This document shows, in pieces, positions 11,180 to 21,440 of a DNA stretch of 64,000 nucleotides (position 1 is the first letter of the stretch; each line of letters opens with the position of its first letter). Source of the stretch: Platerodrilus igneus (lineage: Eukaryota > Arthropoda > Insecta > Coleoptera > Lycidae); contig JARFIW010000453.1 of assembly GCA_036346225.1 (NCBI GenBank), positions 6,882,001 through 6,946,000 on the forward strand, written 5' to 3'. Position numbers and translations under genes: made by a program. The notes beneath the pieces are model-generated. The model was not told the origin of the DNA. It saw only the letters and a list, made by a program, of their open reading frames with translations, and did no database searches.

Positions 11180-11700
11180 TCCAACCAAATTTGGTGCGAA
11201 TGGCCACCGGTTCGTCTTGTTGGCCGATCCGAGATTTATTCAACAAAATTTGTGCGAAAGTGTCTGCTCCTAACAACAAATCAATTTTCGCAGGTTCAAA
11301 AGCTTTTGATCAGCTAATTGTAATCCATCGATATGATCCCAATGGCGTTTCGATAAAGGTGTGACCGGCAGTTGACCACATATTTCCTGTAAAACAAAAA
11401 ATTCTAAATTGAAATTGGATCGAGTTTCAGTCTGATTACAAGAATGAATACGACACGATAAGCTACCACTGATAGTAGACGCATTCAATCCCAAACCTTG
11501 AACTTTTGCTAAGCTTTTATGCTACTGCAAAAAATCTTACACGACACTTTTCTGTTATTAAATTTGACATACTTCCATTATCTAAGAGTGCCCTAACAGT
11601 TTGTGGTTTTCCAAAACAATCTATAATCCTTACCTGAGCAGTAGCTAACAAAGTTTGTTATATTAAAAACTGAACTAGAAAAGAATGAACTAACTTCAAC
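11180..11700 (-). pseudogene. pro: BEL/Pao aspartic protease remnant
   Basis: On the minus strand near 11560-11600 the sequence reads LLDNGSMSNLITEK, matching the DUF1758 active site (L-L-D-S-G-S-x-x-S-x-I-T) with the catalytic Asp present. About 90 residues further on is IDLLLGADTFAQILLNKSR and then TKFGWIV, the usual end of this domain. Several stops fall between. The order relative to the knuckles and RT agrees with BEL/Pao. Confidence 0.7.
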
Positions 11701-11767
11701 CCTCTGCATCGAAAACGAAGAAGCTTCACTTGTTTCATTCTCTTTAAACATTTTTTTGTATGATAAG

Positions 11768-12025
11768 TTAATGAAGTAGGAAAGGTATTTGCATTCTCAA
11801 AATGCAACAATTGTGGTGTGGTTTACGAATTTTTTTACAGACAACCTTTGATTGGCAAATTTTGACACGATGCGAACTACACAAACAATTTAAACAGAGA
11901 TTATTCTTTTTAGCGAAATCAAATCGTTCCCAACTGGATTTACCAAGGAACTTTTTGCAACCATAAATCAGGTGCGAGTCATTACACACTATGCATTTGT
12001 TAGGTGACGTCGTAGATACAAACAT
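11768..12025 (-). pseudogene. gag: BEL/Pao gag zinc-knuckle region
   Basis: The open frame reads CIVCNDSHLIYGCKKFL, then LCLNCLCSSHRVKICQSK and VCKKIRKPHHNC. These are the paired Cys/His knuckles found at the Gag-protease junction of BEL/Pao elements (C-x2-C-x3-H-x4-C, then C-x2-C-x4-H-x4-C). The residues are well preserved although the frame is closed on both sides. Confidence 0.82.
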
Positions 12026-12163
12026 CCCATGAGTTGAATTTTGTTTATTCTAAGTTGAAGGTTCTCTTTTACTTTTAGTCGCAAAGTTGACGGTTTTCGG
12101 TGCTTTTTGAAACATTCAAATCGTTTATTTCTAAAGCCTTACAGGATTAATTTAGGAACGCTC

Positions 12164-12936
12164 TTAATTTTTCAAAACGTGGTATTTCACTTGCATTTCG
12201 CATTTTGAAACGTTTGCGGTGTCTGAATCTAACCTTTGTAATAGCCTATTGAAAAGAACAAAATTAAACAGATCGATACTTTCAAAAGTTTTTAAAGCGC
12301 TAGAGCTTTCAACGAATACGTTTAATAAGGATCGTAAACTATCCGACATAGCAGAATTTACTTGGGGAGCCTTTTCCATGCAATTTAAATAATTTGCAAC
12401 AATTAATCTTTTATTTTCATAGCGATCTATAATAATTTTTAGGGCAATACCGTAATTTGCGTCACAGACCGATAAATGTTTAATAAGTTGCTTAGATTTG
12501 TCATCTAAACTGTTTAACAAAAAACAGAACTTTTCAATAGAAGAAAGTTTCTGATTTGAATCGATCAAAGTACGAAACGAATTGTAATATGATTCAAAAT
12601 CTTCAATTTTTCCATTAAAATTTATTAATGAAATTGTCGACAAGCGTATGTTGTTTGTGGCTGACTGTAAATTATCCACCAAAGATGCTAGAGGCAGTTT
12701 AGTTTCAAACTGCGATTGACATGAGTGAACCGTGTTCTAATCTGCAGGAAGTATTTATCTAAATTAATTCGAATACCCAAAATTTCTTCGAGAAAATCAT
12801 CGTCTAAGAAGCATTCTGTATAGAATTTGTCAAAATCTGATATAATCTGCGAAGTTAGTTGCATACTAGCTTCAATTTCAGCATAAGTATCACCGATCCC
12901 ATCTAAATTAGACAATGCATTTTGTAATGCTATCAA
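12164..12936 (-). pseudogene. gag: BEL/Pao gag (DUF1759-like), frame-broken
   Basis: Two adjacent open frames on the minus strand (12688-12936 and 12164-12682) form one Gag region. The second contains LINFNGKIEDFESYYNSFRT and then KLSSIEKFCFLLNSLDDKSK, closely matching the DUF1759 pattern of Pao-type Gag (P-x-F-x-G-x-x-x-x-W-x-x-F-x-x-x-F). A later segment KTFESIDLFNFVLFNRLLQR is also typical. A frameshift near 12685 breaks continuity. Gag would package the element RNA. Confidence 0.8.
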
Positions 12937-13570
12937 TCTACTTAACGCAGCCGTTACCTTGAAAAATCAACTTTTCCGTGGTAACTACCATTGTGAAGTG
13001 GTTTAGTACCACCTAAAGCAACAAAGCATCAACTACAAGTTTTAAAATTCTATAGGAAGAGGTCGTTATTCTGACCACGCAAAGAAGTGATCTCTGAGCA
13101 ATAAATGACAAGTACCGTTTCTACAAACAATACAATGCCACTGTAAAATGCATGTGCACGAAATTGAAATTGAAAAAATGACTAAATCTGCTAAAAGGAA
13201 TAGCAACAACAGGACCTGTAAAATTACCACACAGGCAAAGATAACAATGAATAATGACGCCGCAACCATAAACCACGTGTCTTTAACCCGAAACGTTGAA
13301 CAATTCGCTACTCAGACCGACACAAAATGTTATTCAATACCGTTACTATTTATCTTAATTAAATTCCCGAATAGAACTTTAATATAAAATAAATAGTATT
13401 CAAAACAAAAATTTACTTAGATTGCAAAACAAATCAAATAAATTGTTCTAAGCACTTCTAAGTAAATGTCAATACAGTTTGAAACAATAATAAATTTATA
13501 GCACTTTCCTAATCAAAAACGAAAGAATTCAAGGAATTGCGGCGTGAAATTCAATTTAGCAAAAAAATCA

Positions 13571-13588
13571 ATCCTGCGCGAAGGACCA
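13571..13588 (-). promoter_or_regulatory. Primer binding site of BEL/Pao element
   Basis: Read on the minus strand, four bases after the 5' LTR, the sequence is TGGTCCTTCGCGCAGGAT. It starts with TGG, complementary to the CCA end of a tRNA. From memory it is closest to the 3' end of an insect tRNA-Tyr (acceptor strand CCTTCGA), with a few mismatches. The position and TGG start are seen; the tRNA identity is inferred. Confidence 0.75.
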
Positions 13589-13591
13589 AAA

Positions 13592-13862
13592 TGTTGGTTC
13601 AAAGGATGTATTATGCATTACTTAACATAAACATTTACTTTGAAATTCCTCTGATGATGATGTAGACTGTAATTAGGTTAACTGTATAGCAAGCTTAACG
13701 GCACTACTTTATTGTCAATGAGCAATCACCATACGAAACTAATCTTTCATTTTCGGTGGTTCAAACATAATAACAACAACCCTCGTAGACTGCTGGTCCT
13801 TTTATGATTTTTAAAGGGAGGGGTTAACAAGGATCAAGAAGAGAGGGACAGGAGCCCGAACA
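13592..13862 (-). repeat. 5' LTR of BEL/Pao element
   Basis: Partner of the LTR at 7463-7740. Many scattered substitutions and small indels separate the two copies, so the insertion is not recent. The PBS follows directly on its left, as expected for the 5' LTR of a minus-strand element. The promoter of the element should lie within it. Confidence 0.92.
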
Positions 13863-13867
13863 GTATC

Positions 13868-14139
13868 TGTAAAATCCTCAACTACTGTGGTTATATTTCT
13901 ACATATTTTTGAAGAGCTAACTTTTCGTCGTAAATTAAATATCGATTTTCATTGTCCATTATTAAAAAAAATACATTGAAATTGAATCTTTCTTGAAACG
14001 CAGTGTTTCTGGTAATGTGAGGATTTTTACTAGTCCAAAAATGAAATGTTTTTCTATTGTAAATGCCTTCACGAGAGAATTTTAACTCGTCAGTCCAAAT
14101 AATTTTTCTTAAAAATGGTGAATCTTCTTGAAAATGCAT
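13868..14139 (-). pseudogene. Tc1/mariner-like transposase, central part
   Basis: The minus-strand open frame reads FLRKIIWTDELKFSREGIYN and later FHFWTSKNPHITRN and FQERFNFNVFFLIMDNEN. This matches the first catalytic-Asp region of Tc1/mariner-type DDE transposases of insects (I-I-W-T-D-E-x-x-F, then N-x-H-x-W-x-x-x-N-P-H). The frame ends at the BEL/Pao border; the C-terminal part continues at 7457 and below. The region 14190-14255 to its right repeats 6460-6536 in inverse orientation and is the other terminal region. Confidence 0.78.
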
Positions 14140-14260
14140 TAGTAAACATTCACAGAACTCAATTACTCAATTAAGTCAATTACTACTACGTTTTATTAAA
14201 ATTGGCAACACTGCATAGTTGAAAATATTTTAAATCTTCACTTGCATAAGTGACCAAATT

Positions 14261-14677
14261 TTGTGACTCAAAACGACTGTTGCCACTTGGATAATTTTAT
14301 CTGGGCAACATGAATATACAGATTTCATGACTTTTCCCTGGAATATGTTTTTGTAAGGCCATCCTTGTTATCATTTCCATGTATATACTGTTTTTATAAA
14401 ATTTGCCAATCAAAGGATATCAATTAAATGCGTAATACTTTCTAAAAACATTGTAGCTTGTCGTTTGACTGGCAACTTCCGAAAACGTAGATTTATTGCA
14501 AGTGGTCTTTTCTTGTCTCCCACCTGCTTGACGTAGGAAAACGATCGTTAAACAAACAGGAACATGTAATTTTTCTAATAATTTCTGATTCTCGCGTTTT
14601 TATGTAATTTCTAGTACGCCGTTTTCACTACTGCGTCATTTAAAAAGATTTTCCACAAATTTGATACACAAATTTTG
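14261..14677. other. Non-coding spacer
   Basis: There are no coding signals and no clear repeat. It links the outer end of the Tc1/mariner-like element to the SINE. Confidence 0.5.
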
Positions 14678-14691
14678 CGGTCAATTTGGCG

Positions 14692-14991
14692 AGGCGTCGC
14701 CGTGGATCAATGTAGTAAGCGTAAGACTACGGATCCCAAGGTCCTGGGTTCAAATCCCGACACGGTCGACTGCTTGAAAAATGACAGGTGAGCATTTTTT
14801 ACAAAAATTACGCCCTCGTTCGGATGAGAGGTTAAATGGAGGTCCCGTGAGTGTGCTGTACCGTACGATAAAGATTCCTACCTTGCTTGGAACAGCAAAG
14901 GTTCGGCAAAATTCTAAATTTCCAGGCAACAAAAAACTCGCCTCCTGTCTAATGTAGTACCTTCTGGTGGAGCATTGGAAATATAAATGCA
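14692..14991 (+). mobile_element. tRNA-derived SINE, copy 1
   Basis: The 5' part looks like a tRNA gene: it contains a B-box-like GGTTCAAATCCC near 14749, followed by GACACGG closing the acceptor-like stem. The body is shared with copy 2 at 55238-55517 in the same order, including GAGCATTTTT, ACAAAAATACG-like blocks, AATGGAGGTCCCGTG and CCTTGCTTGGAACAGCAA, and the end AATGTAGTACCTTC-GGTGGAGCATT. It is flanked by a perfect 14-bp target duplication CGGTCAATTTGGCG (14678-14691 and 14992-15005). Such SINEs are copied by a LINE reverse transcriptase; the partner LINE is not identified. Confidence 0.9.
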
Positions 14992-15074
14992 CGGTCAATT
15001 TGGCGTTTCTTTTTGCGCAATTACCCAAAACATTCTGTAATAATTGCTTAGTATCTAATTTGTTGCAAATTTGT

Positions 15075-15319
15075 CATCCTTTGTGGCGTTCCTTTAAAGT
15101 GGTTGTAATCATATTTCATTTAAATAGTTTCTGTATTAGTAAATCCCACCAAGAGGATTAGGTTACTTTCTTTAAAAATATAATTTTTAGGTTACTACAA
15201 TTTTGATCTAAGGTAAAATTATTTTATATTACATATGGTTCATACTCAAAGCTGCCACATTTATTATGTCAGTTTTAAAGGTTAGAGATTATGTCGTCTT
15301 TGTATTTTTGTTTTATACT
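15075..15319 (+). repeat. Outer part of left arm of a large inverted repeat
   Basis: This segment matches 21225-21440 in inverse orientation: both contain TTTAAATAGTTTCTGTATTAG, ACTACAATTTTGATCTAAG-like and GGTTCATACTCAAAG-like blocks. It is separated from the rest of the left arm (18788 onward) by the BEL/Pao insertion. A related third copy of its outer edge lies at 42905-43015. Confidence 0.82.
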
Positions 15320-15499
15320 TGTGTAAAATATTTCAGGCCTTCTGCGTGCGTCGATAGACCTAAAGGTAGTAGAGGGAGTAAGTAAGGGGTTACTGTAACT
15401 TGTTGTTCAGAAAAACAGTAGAACGTAAGAAGCTCTCATGATGTGTAGTCGCTTAGCTTGATTTATATTTAAATAAACCTTTCTTTAATCTTGATGTTT
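15320..15499 (+). repeat. 5' LTR, truncated at its 3' end
   Basis: It matches 18595-18774 nearly base for base, starting TGTGTAAAATATTTCAGGC and ending in CTTGATGTTT. The last 13 bases of the right LTR are absent here, because the deletion that removed the PBS and gag also removed the LTR end. Confidence 0.9.
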
Positions 15500-16774
15500 G
15501 TTGTGAAGAGAGAAATTCTAAAAGCAGCAGGAAATTGTTACCGTTGTACGAGAAATAACCATAGTGCTAAATATTGTAAAAATAGATTCTTAAGATGTAA
15601 ACAATGCAAGGGTAGGCACGCAACAACAATGTGCGACACAAACTTTAAGCCCGGTATAGATAGACACAACGCTGAGACGACAGGTATTACAATGAAATTA
15701 ACGAAAGGCGATAATTCAATGAACACTTCGGCGCCGTCGGTGTCCCGTTTGATGACAAACGTAAACAAAAATGTTCTATTGCAAACGGCTTGTGTTTATG
15801 CTTTTGACGAAAATTCAAAGAAGTTAATTAGATTAGTAATGGACGGAGGTAGTCAACTTTCATTTATTAAGGAGAATCTATCAAGGGTATTAAATTTACC
15901 TGTTGTTGGACAACATAGGGTTCGTATTGCCGCGTTTGGAAATAGTTCATCGATACCGTCTAAACTCAACAACCGCGTTTTAATTACTTTGAAGGGACAA
16001 TATACAGATGAAATTTTAACGATTGAGGCTGTGGAAGTTCCAGAAATTTGCATGGATGATTTACATATACCTAAAGAAAGCGCGGTAGAGTATCAAAACT
16101 TGCAGCTTGCGGACAATATCCCGTTTAATATAGATCGAACGTCAATTGTTAATGGAATTAGTATCCTTATTGGGGCAGACAATTACTGGACAGTAGTGAC
16201 AGGAAAGAATATTCGTCTAAACAAAGGTTTAGTAGTGGTGGATACGAAATTTGGTTATGCTTTGCATGGCCCCATACCAGTTGATGCTACAACCATAGGA
16301 GTAAATCTGCAGACAGTGTTACATGCGACAGTTATAAAAACAGAAGCCGAGATCGAAAGCATGTGGGATTTGGAAACAATAGGTATAACCAAAGAAGCAG
16401 ACGACGATAAGAAATTTTTCGATAATTTTTTGAAAAATAACGTTCATAAATGTGATGATCGATATTTAGTAGCGTTACCGAAGAATGAGGATGCAGTGAT
16501 TGAAAAAGATAATTTAATTAGTGCGCAAATTCGTGCTCAGAGGCTAAAGTTTAAATTGACCAATATTAACAAAATATGTGAATATAACGCTGCTATCAAA
16601 GGAATGTTGGATAATAATTATGCCGAGTTAATTTCCCGCGGTGATGCTGAAAAACAAATGGCGATCGTGTTTACTACATGCCACACAGGCCGGTTTTTAG
16701 AGAAGATAAAGAAACAACGCGTTTACGAGTGGTTTTCGATGCCTCTTCACATGCCTCGGGACAAAAATCGTTGA
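15491..16774 (+). pseudogene. BEL/Pao gag end, protease and RT start
   Basis: A 427-codon open frame starts inside the LTR remnant. It first encodes two knuckles, CYRCTRNNHSAKYC and CKQCKGRHATTMC, the end of Gag. Then comes a DUF1758-type protease with VMDGGSQLSFIKENL (catalytic Asp and Gly present) and the later block SILIGADNYW. A typical linker with LHGPIPVD follows, and then the RT N-terminus with SAQIRAQRLKFKL. A frameshift near 16675 ends the frame; in the next frame the expected RT block RVVFDASSHASGQKSLND is readable. The first Met at 15491 lies in LTR sequence and is probably an accident of the deletion. Confidence 0.85.
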
Positions 16775-16900
16775 ATGACTTATTAGAAAAGGGGCCTAAT
16801 TTAAGTCCAGATTTCATTAAGATTTTGCTTAATTTTCGACGATAAAGACGCACATCGATTCTTATGATACAATAACGACAATGAACTGGAAACGTACCGT

Positions 16901-18601
16901 ATGAATAGAGTAACATTCGGAGTTACATGTAGCCCGTTTCTAATAAATTCCGAAACTTGGTTACACGGTCCTAAGTGGTTGCTAGAAAGTGAACAAACGT
17001 GGCCAGATAATACAATAGAGACAGCTACGTCAACGATAGATATAGTATCGAAAATGTCTTTACTAATTAACGACACTATAAAAGGTAGCAATCAATTTAT
17101 AGATTCCTCCAGATACAGTGATTTTGATCCTTTAGTGCGGATAACGGCATATGTTTTACGATTTATAGGAAATTTAAAAACCAGAAATAATAAAGAAATG
17201 AAGAGCTTAACCGTAAACGAATTTGAAAGGGCCAAAATATGTTTGCTGAAGCAAGCTCAGCGGGAGGTTTATTATTCGGAGATTAACAGCTTACAAAAGG
17301 GTCAGGGCATTGAACGGAAATCGAGTATTTCAACTTTAAGCCCTTTCTTAGATAAACATGAATTGATGCGTTTGGGTGGACGTCTTCAAAATTTAAGAGA
17401 AGATTTCGACCTCAAGCATCCCGTTATTCTATGGAAAAATGCACATTTAAGTAAAGTACTAATAATGAAGTTTCATAAAACTTTTCATCATAGTGGTGTT
17501 AATGCGACACTTTACGAATTACGTAAACGATTTTGGATTGTACGTACACGGCAATTAATAAAGTCCGTTTTAGCGAGATGTGTCATCTGTAAACGACTTC
17601 GTGGAAAGTCAGGGTCGCATGCTTTCGCGCCGCTACCTAGAGATCAAATACAGCAAACAAAGCCCTTTGAAGTGACAGGTTTAGACTTCGCCGGATCGTT
17701 GTATTTTAAAGATAGTTATCATTCAAAGCCATGTTATGTGATATTATTTACCTGCACTGTTATACGAGCACTTCATCTAGAGATTGTTTTGAAAATGGAT
17801 GTTGCGTCTACAATCAGTGCATGTAAACGGTTCTTTGCCCGTAGAGGGATTCCTAAGGTCATTTACTCAGATAACGCTAAAACATTTAAAAGAATATCAC
17901 GTGAAATATCGACTTTAAACGAAGTAATGGCGAGTACAGAATTGATCGAGTTTGTAAACAGTCACCAAATTAAGTGGAAATTTATAGTAGAGCGAGCCGC
18001 TTGGCACGGAGGATTTTACGAGCGACTTGTAAAAAGTGTAAAAGACGCCCTTAGGGCTACGATAGGACGTTCTTTACTAAATTTAGATCAACTAAATACA
18101 CTCATTACCGAGGTTGAAGCAACAATAAACGCCCGCCCGCTCACATACCTAAGTAGTGAACCTATGGATTTAATGTCGTTAACCCCTTCGCATTTTTTAT
18201 TGGGACCCGCTTTGGCTACTATTCCTTTTGTTGACCGTGTTATTAATGGAGATGAGATTCGTAGGCTATGGAAGCAGAGAACAAACGTTATCGACTACTT
18301 TTGGAAAAGATGGAGCGCAGAATATTTACAATTATTAAGAGGAGCTCATCATAACGTGAATGTGCGTGAGTGTGCGATTAGGCAAGGGGATGTCGTATTA
18401 ATACATGGAAATGATAAGCGACGGTTATTGTATAAATTAGGGTTGGTGAAAGACGTGATACACGGCCGTGATGGCCAAGTGCGTGCCTGTTACGTTAAGA
18501 TTGCGAATGGCACCGTAATTAGGCGCCCAATACAATTATTGTATCCTTTAGAAATAAGAAGTGATAAGCTAAGTTGTACCGCCGCGCCGGAGGATGTGTA
18601 A
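16901..18601 (+). CDS. int: BEL/Pao integrase reading frame, 566 aa, uninterrupted
   Basis: The frame opens with RVTFGVTCSPFLINSETW, an RT block joined directly to the linker after RNase H (WLHGPKWLLESE), which marks an internal deletion. It continues with the zinc-binding H2C2 region (KFHKTFHHSGVNATLYELRK, then CVICKRL), the catalytic core with TGLDFAGSLYF (first Asp), VIYSDNAKTF (second Asp) and WHGGFYERLVKSVKDAL (Glu), then LTPSHFLLGPAL. The DUF5641 tail has FWKRWSAEYLQLLRG and KLGLVKDVIHGRDGQ. All three catalytic residues are present. Integrase would join element DNA to the chromosome, but without RT this copy could only move using another element's proteins. The first Met follows a deletion junction, so normal translation is unlikely. 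Confidence 0.9.
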   Translation: MNRVTFGVTCSPFLINSETWLHGPKWLLESEQTWPDNTIETATSTIDIVSKMSLLINDTIKGSNQFIDSSRYSDFDPLVRITAYVLRFIGNLKTRNNKEMKSLTVNEFERAKICLLKQAQREVYYSEINSLQKGQGIERKSSISTLSPFLDKHELMRLGGRLQNLREDFDLKHPVILWKNAHLSKVLIMKFHKTFHHSGVNATLYELRKRFWIVRTRQLIKSVLARCVICKRLRGKSGSHAFAPLPRDQIQQTKPFEVTGLDFAGSLYFKDSYHSKPCYVILFTCTVIRALHLEIVLKMDVASTISACKRFFARRGIPKVIYSDNAKTFKRISREISTLNEVMASTELIEFVNSHQIKWKFIVERAAWHGGFYERLVKSVKDALRATIGRSLLNLDQLNTLITEVEATINARPLTYLSSEPMDLMSLTPSHFLLGPALATIPFVDRVINGDEIRRLWKQRTNVIDYFWKRWSAEYLQLLRGAHHNVNVRECAIRQGDVVLIHGNDKRRLLYKLGLVKDVIHGRDGQVRACYVKIANGTVIRRPIQLLYPLEIRSDKLSCTAAPEDV

Positions 18602-18787
18602 AATATTTCAGGCTTTCTGCGTGCGTCGATAGACCTAAGGGTAGTAGAGGGAGTAAGTAAGGGGTTACTGTAACTTGTTGTTCAGAGAAACAGTAGAACA
18701 TAAGAAGCTCTCATGATGTGTAGTCGCTTAGCTTGATTTATATTTAAATAAACCTTTCTTTAATCTTGATGTTTTTATTGCATTACA
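18595..18787 (+). repeat. 3' LTR, complete
   Basis: It begins TGTGTAAAAT and ends GCATTACA, with target duplication ATACT just outside. It contains AATAAA within ATTTAAATAAACC near 18745, a possible polyadenylation signal, also present in the 5' copy. Confidence 0.88.
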
Positions 18788-19930
18788 ATACTATTACAGT
18801 TTGACGATTTCTTCGTCTTTGATTAATAATAAATTGAGCCGGCGCATCGGCAATATTATCGGCTAGACATGAAAACTTTATAGGTAGTTTTGTGAGGGCT
18901 CAAATAAATAAAAAGTCTCATTTCTGGTTTTAGTACCGCTATCCGAAAGCTCATTAGATATACATATTAGAAAGAAAAACCACACGGGATATTCTTAATT
19001 CATCTCTCCGAATTTTGCCGAGAATATCTCAAATTATTTTAGGAAGGGTAGATCTATTTTCTTAAAGCATTTCGTACCTAATATCCAAAAAATCAACATG
19101 TCACTTTGGTAGGTCAGTTTACTTTGACTACAGGGTTAACAAACAAAAATGGAAGTTGTTTAATTATGTTTGGATAATACCGTACCCAGTGGGTTATTTT
19201 CGATTATATGAGCACTTTGATTTCCGGACCGATAATTATATATATTGGGGAGATACATGTTGGGATAGCGAAGTCACCCTAGGCTTCTTATGGTATCCAC
19301 CTCAACAGAAGTCAATCACTTCAGGTATTTATGAATCCATCTAAAACTATATCAGAGAAAGGGTTTGTGGCTAAATAAACATTTGAAATTTGTTGCATGA
19401 ACTGATGAAACGTACCTATAGTACGTCTGTGTTTAGGTTAAGATTGTGCGCTATATATTTAGAAACAAGCCGTGTATAAAAGTTCTTTTTTTCCCATCAA
19501 TGTAACGGTATAGCTACAGTTTTGGTATAATAAATAATATTGCAATTACTCCGAAGCGTGATTAAATATTCGTGTCAGTTAAAATTTGCTTCTAGAAATC
19601 TTCTTTTCAGCTAGCAGTTTTAAATAGGTCTACGTGTTCTCATGGTTAGAGTTTGTTTTATGTTTAAGCAACAGTGTCCTTAATGATTTTTCAGGTAACT
19701 TTCAAATCAGAATCACACTCCTGATTTCAGGTTCTGGCATCTTGTTGTTATTCTTTCCTAGCAACTCTACGAAATTAGGTGGGGTCCAAGGTACTTCACA
19801 ATCAAAACATACTTCATAATCGATTGTATTCTAGAATCCTCTTCACACATTTACATAAACCGTCTCACTAAGTTAGTCGGTAACCATTTTTGTTAGAACA
19901 CTCGAGGTTTTCGGTACTTTACCGAAATAA
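18788..19930 (+). repeat. Inner part of left arm of the inverted repeat
   Basis: The arm pairs with 19935-21224. Matching landmarks include GGAAGGGTAGATC versus its counterpart near 20940, GTGGGTTATTTTCGATT near 19190 versus about 20810, and the GAACTGATGAAACGTAC block near 19401 versus about 20606. Substitutions are frequent, so both arms are old. The open frames inside (for example 19156-19344) do not resemble known proteins and are not called genes. Confidence 0.82.
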
Positions 19931-19934
19931 ATTT

Positions 19935-21440
19935 CTAGAGGAGTAGTTTACCGAGCTTTTCTGTAGATTGTCGGGTAAATTTCTGGTTCCAAAACTGTAC
20001 GTAACAATTATGGTTACATACTAACACAGTGGAACGGGTGGTGTAAGAGTTTGAAAAGGATTTCAGAATGCTATCGGATACAAAATAAGTCTGGATCGCG
20101 AAGTACCTTAGGCGCCACCAAATCTCGCAGGTCTGGTGGGAAAAGCCCCAGAATGAATAACAAGGAGGTGCCAAAACCTGAGATCAGGGGAGTGATCCGG
20201 ACATAGTAGTTACTTAAAGAGTCATTAAGGACAATGTTGCTTGTACATAAAACAAACCTTTACCATAATAACACAAAGACCAATTTAAAACTGACAGCTG
20301 AAAAGTAGGTTTCTAAAAGCAAATTTTAGTTGAGAGCTGACTATTGAATCTCGCTTTGAGGTAATTGCAAAATCATTTATTAGAGCAAACCTAACTATAC
20401 CTTTACATTAATGGAAAAAAACAAATATAAACGTGTAGTCTCACTAGTATACACGACTAGTATCTAACTCTATGGCACACTTACGTTTTCGTTACAAATA
20501 CATAATACAGCCTTAAGCAAATATCAAATCTCAAATATATCGCGAACTTAGTTAACTAGAATCTTAATCTAAACACATAGACGTACCATGTGTACGTTTC
20601 ATCAGTTCATGCAAGAATTTCAAATGTTTATTTAGCTATAAACTCTTTATCTGGTATAGCTATAGACGGATTTATAAATACCTAAGGCGTGATTGACTGT
20701 CGTAAGGTGGATACCATTAAATGCCTAGGGTGACTTCGCTTATTCATGTTTATCTCAAACATATAGTTGTCGGTCTGGAAACCAATGTCCCCATAGAATT
20801 GAAAATAACCCATTTGGTATAGTATTTTCCGCACATAATTAGTCTACTTCCAGTTTTATTCAATAACCTTGTAAACAAAGGTAACTAACCTACCAAAGTG
20901 GCATGTTGATTGTTTGGATGTTGCATTAAGAGAATGGATCCACCCTTCCTAAAATAATTTGAGACATCCTCGACAAACTTCGGAGAGATGAAATTAGACT
21001 GCAAAATAAAAATACCCTGTGTCGTTTTTTTCTCTATCTAATATGTATGTCTAATTGTCTTACGGATAACGGAACTAAAACCAGGAGACGGAATTTTTTA
21101 TTTATTTAAGTCAGCTCAAATCTACCTATGAAGTTTTCGAGCCCTACCGATGAGATCCCAGCGTAATACATTATTCATCAAAACATATTAATGATAAAAC
21201 TGTACTAATTTAAATCAAAATTACGAAGATGACATTATCTCTAATCTTTAAAACTGACCTAATGACTTTGAAAACCTTTGAGTATGAACCGTATATAATA
21301 CAATATAATTTTATCTTAGATCAAAATTGTAGTAACCTGAAAATTATATTTCCTAAAGGAAATAACCTAGCTCTATTGGTGGAATTTACTAATACAGAAA
21401 CTATTTAAACAAAATACTTATAACAATTTTAAAGGAGCGT
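19935..21440 (-). repeat. Right arm of the large inverted repeat
   Basis: It is the reverse-complement partner of the split left arm (15075-15319 plus 18788-19930). The two arms meet at about 19905-19975 with only a few tens of bases of unpaired sequence. It could be a fold-back element or two copies of an unidentified repeat inserted tail to tail. I saw no transposase or RT in either arm. Confidence 0.82.

Larger units (their letters stand above)
7463..13862 (-). mobile_element. Complete but inactive BEL/Pao retrotransposon
   Basis: The element has two LTRs (7463-7740 and 13592-13862), each starting TGTTGGTTCA and ending GCCCGAACA as read on +, flanked by a perfect 5-bp target duplication GTATC (7458-7462 and 13863-13867). 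Five bases fits BEL/Pao. A primer binding site and a polypurine tract sit at the correct ends for a minus-strand element. The coding order on - is Gag (DUF1759), zinc knuckles, protease, RT, RNase H, integrase and the DUF5641 tail. All frames are broken and the RT active site is mutated. It inserted into a Tc1/mariner-like transposase gene. Confidence 0.93.
15320..18787 (+). mobile_element. Internally deleted BEL/Pao element with open integrase
   Basis: The two LTR copies (15320-15499, shortened at its 3' end, and 18595-18787) differ at about four positions over some 180 bases, so the element is relatively young. It is flanked by a 5-bp duplication ATACT (15315-15319 and 18788-18792). Three deletions are evident. 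The end of the 5' LTR, the PBS and most of gag are missing, because the Gag zinc knuckles begin directly after LTR sequence. The central RT with its YVDD box and all RNase H are missing, near 16840-16945. What remains is the end of gag, protease, RT start, and a complete integrase with the DUF5641 tail. It sits inside the left arm of a large inverted repeat. Confidence 0.9.

Noticed and set aside
14700..14770. A functional tRNA gene
   Set aside because: The tRNA-like head is followed by a conserved SINE body and framed by a target duplication; the anticodon arm is not convincing.
19156..19344. 62-codon open frame rich in aromatic residues
   Set aside because: It lies inside the fold-back arm; the matching segment in the other arm does not keep the frame, so it is unlikely to be coding.
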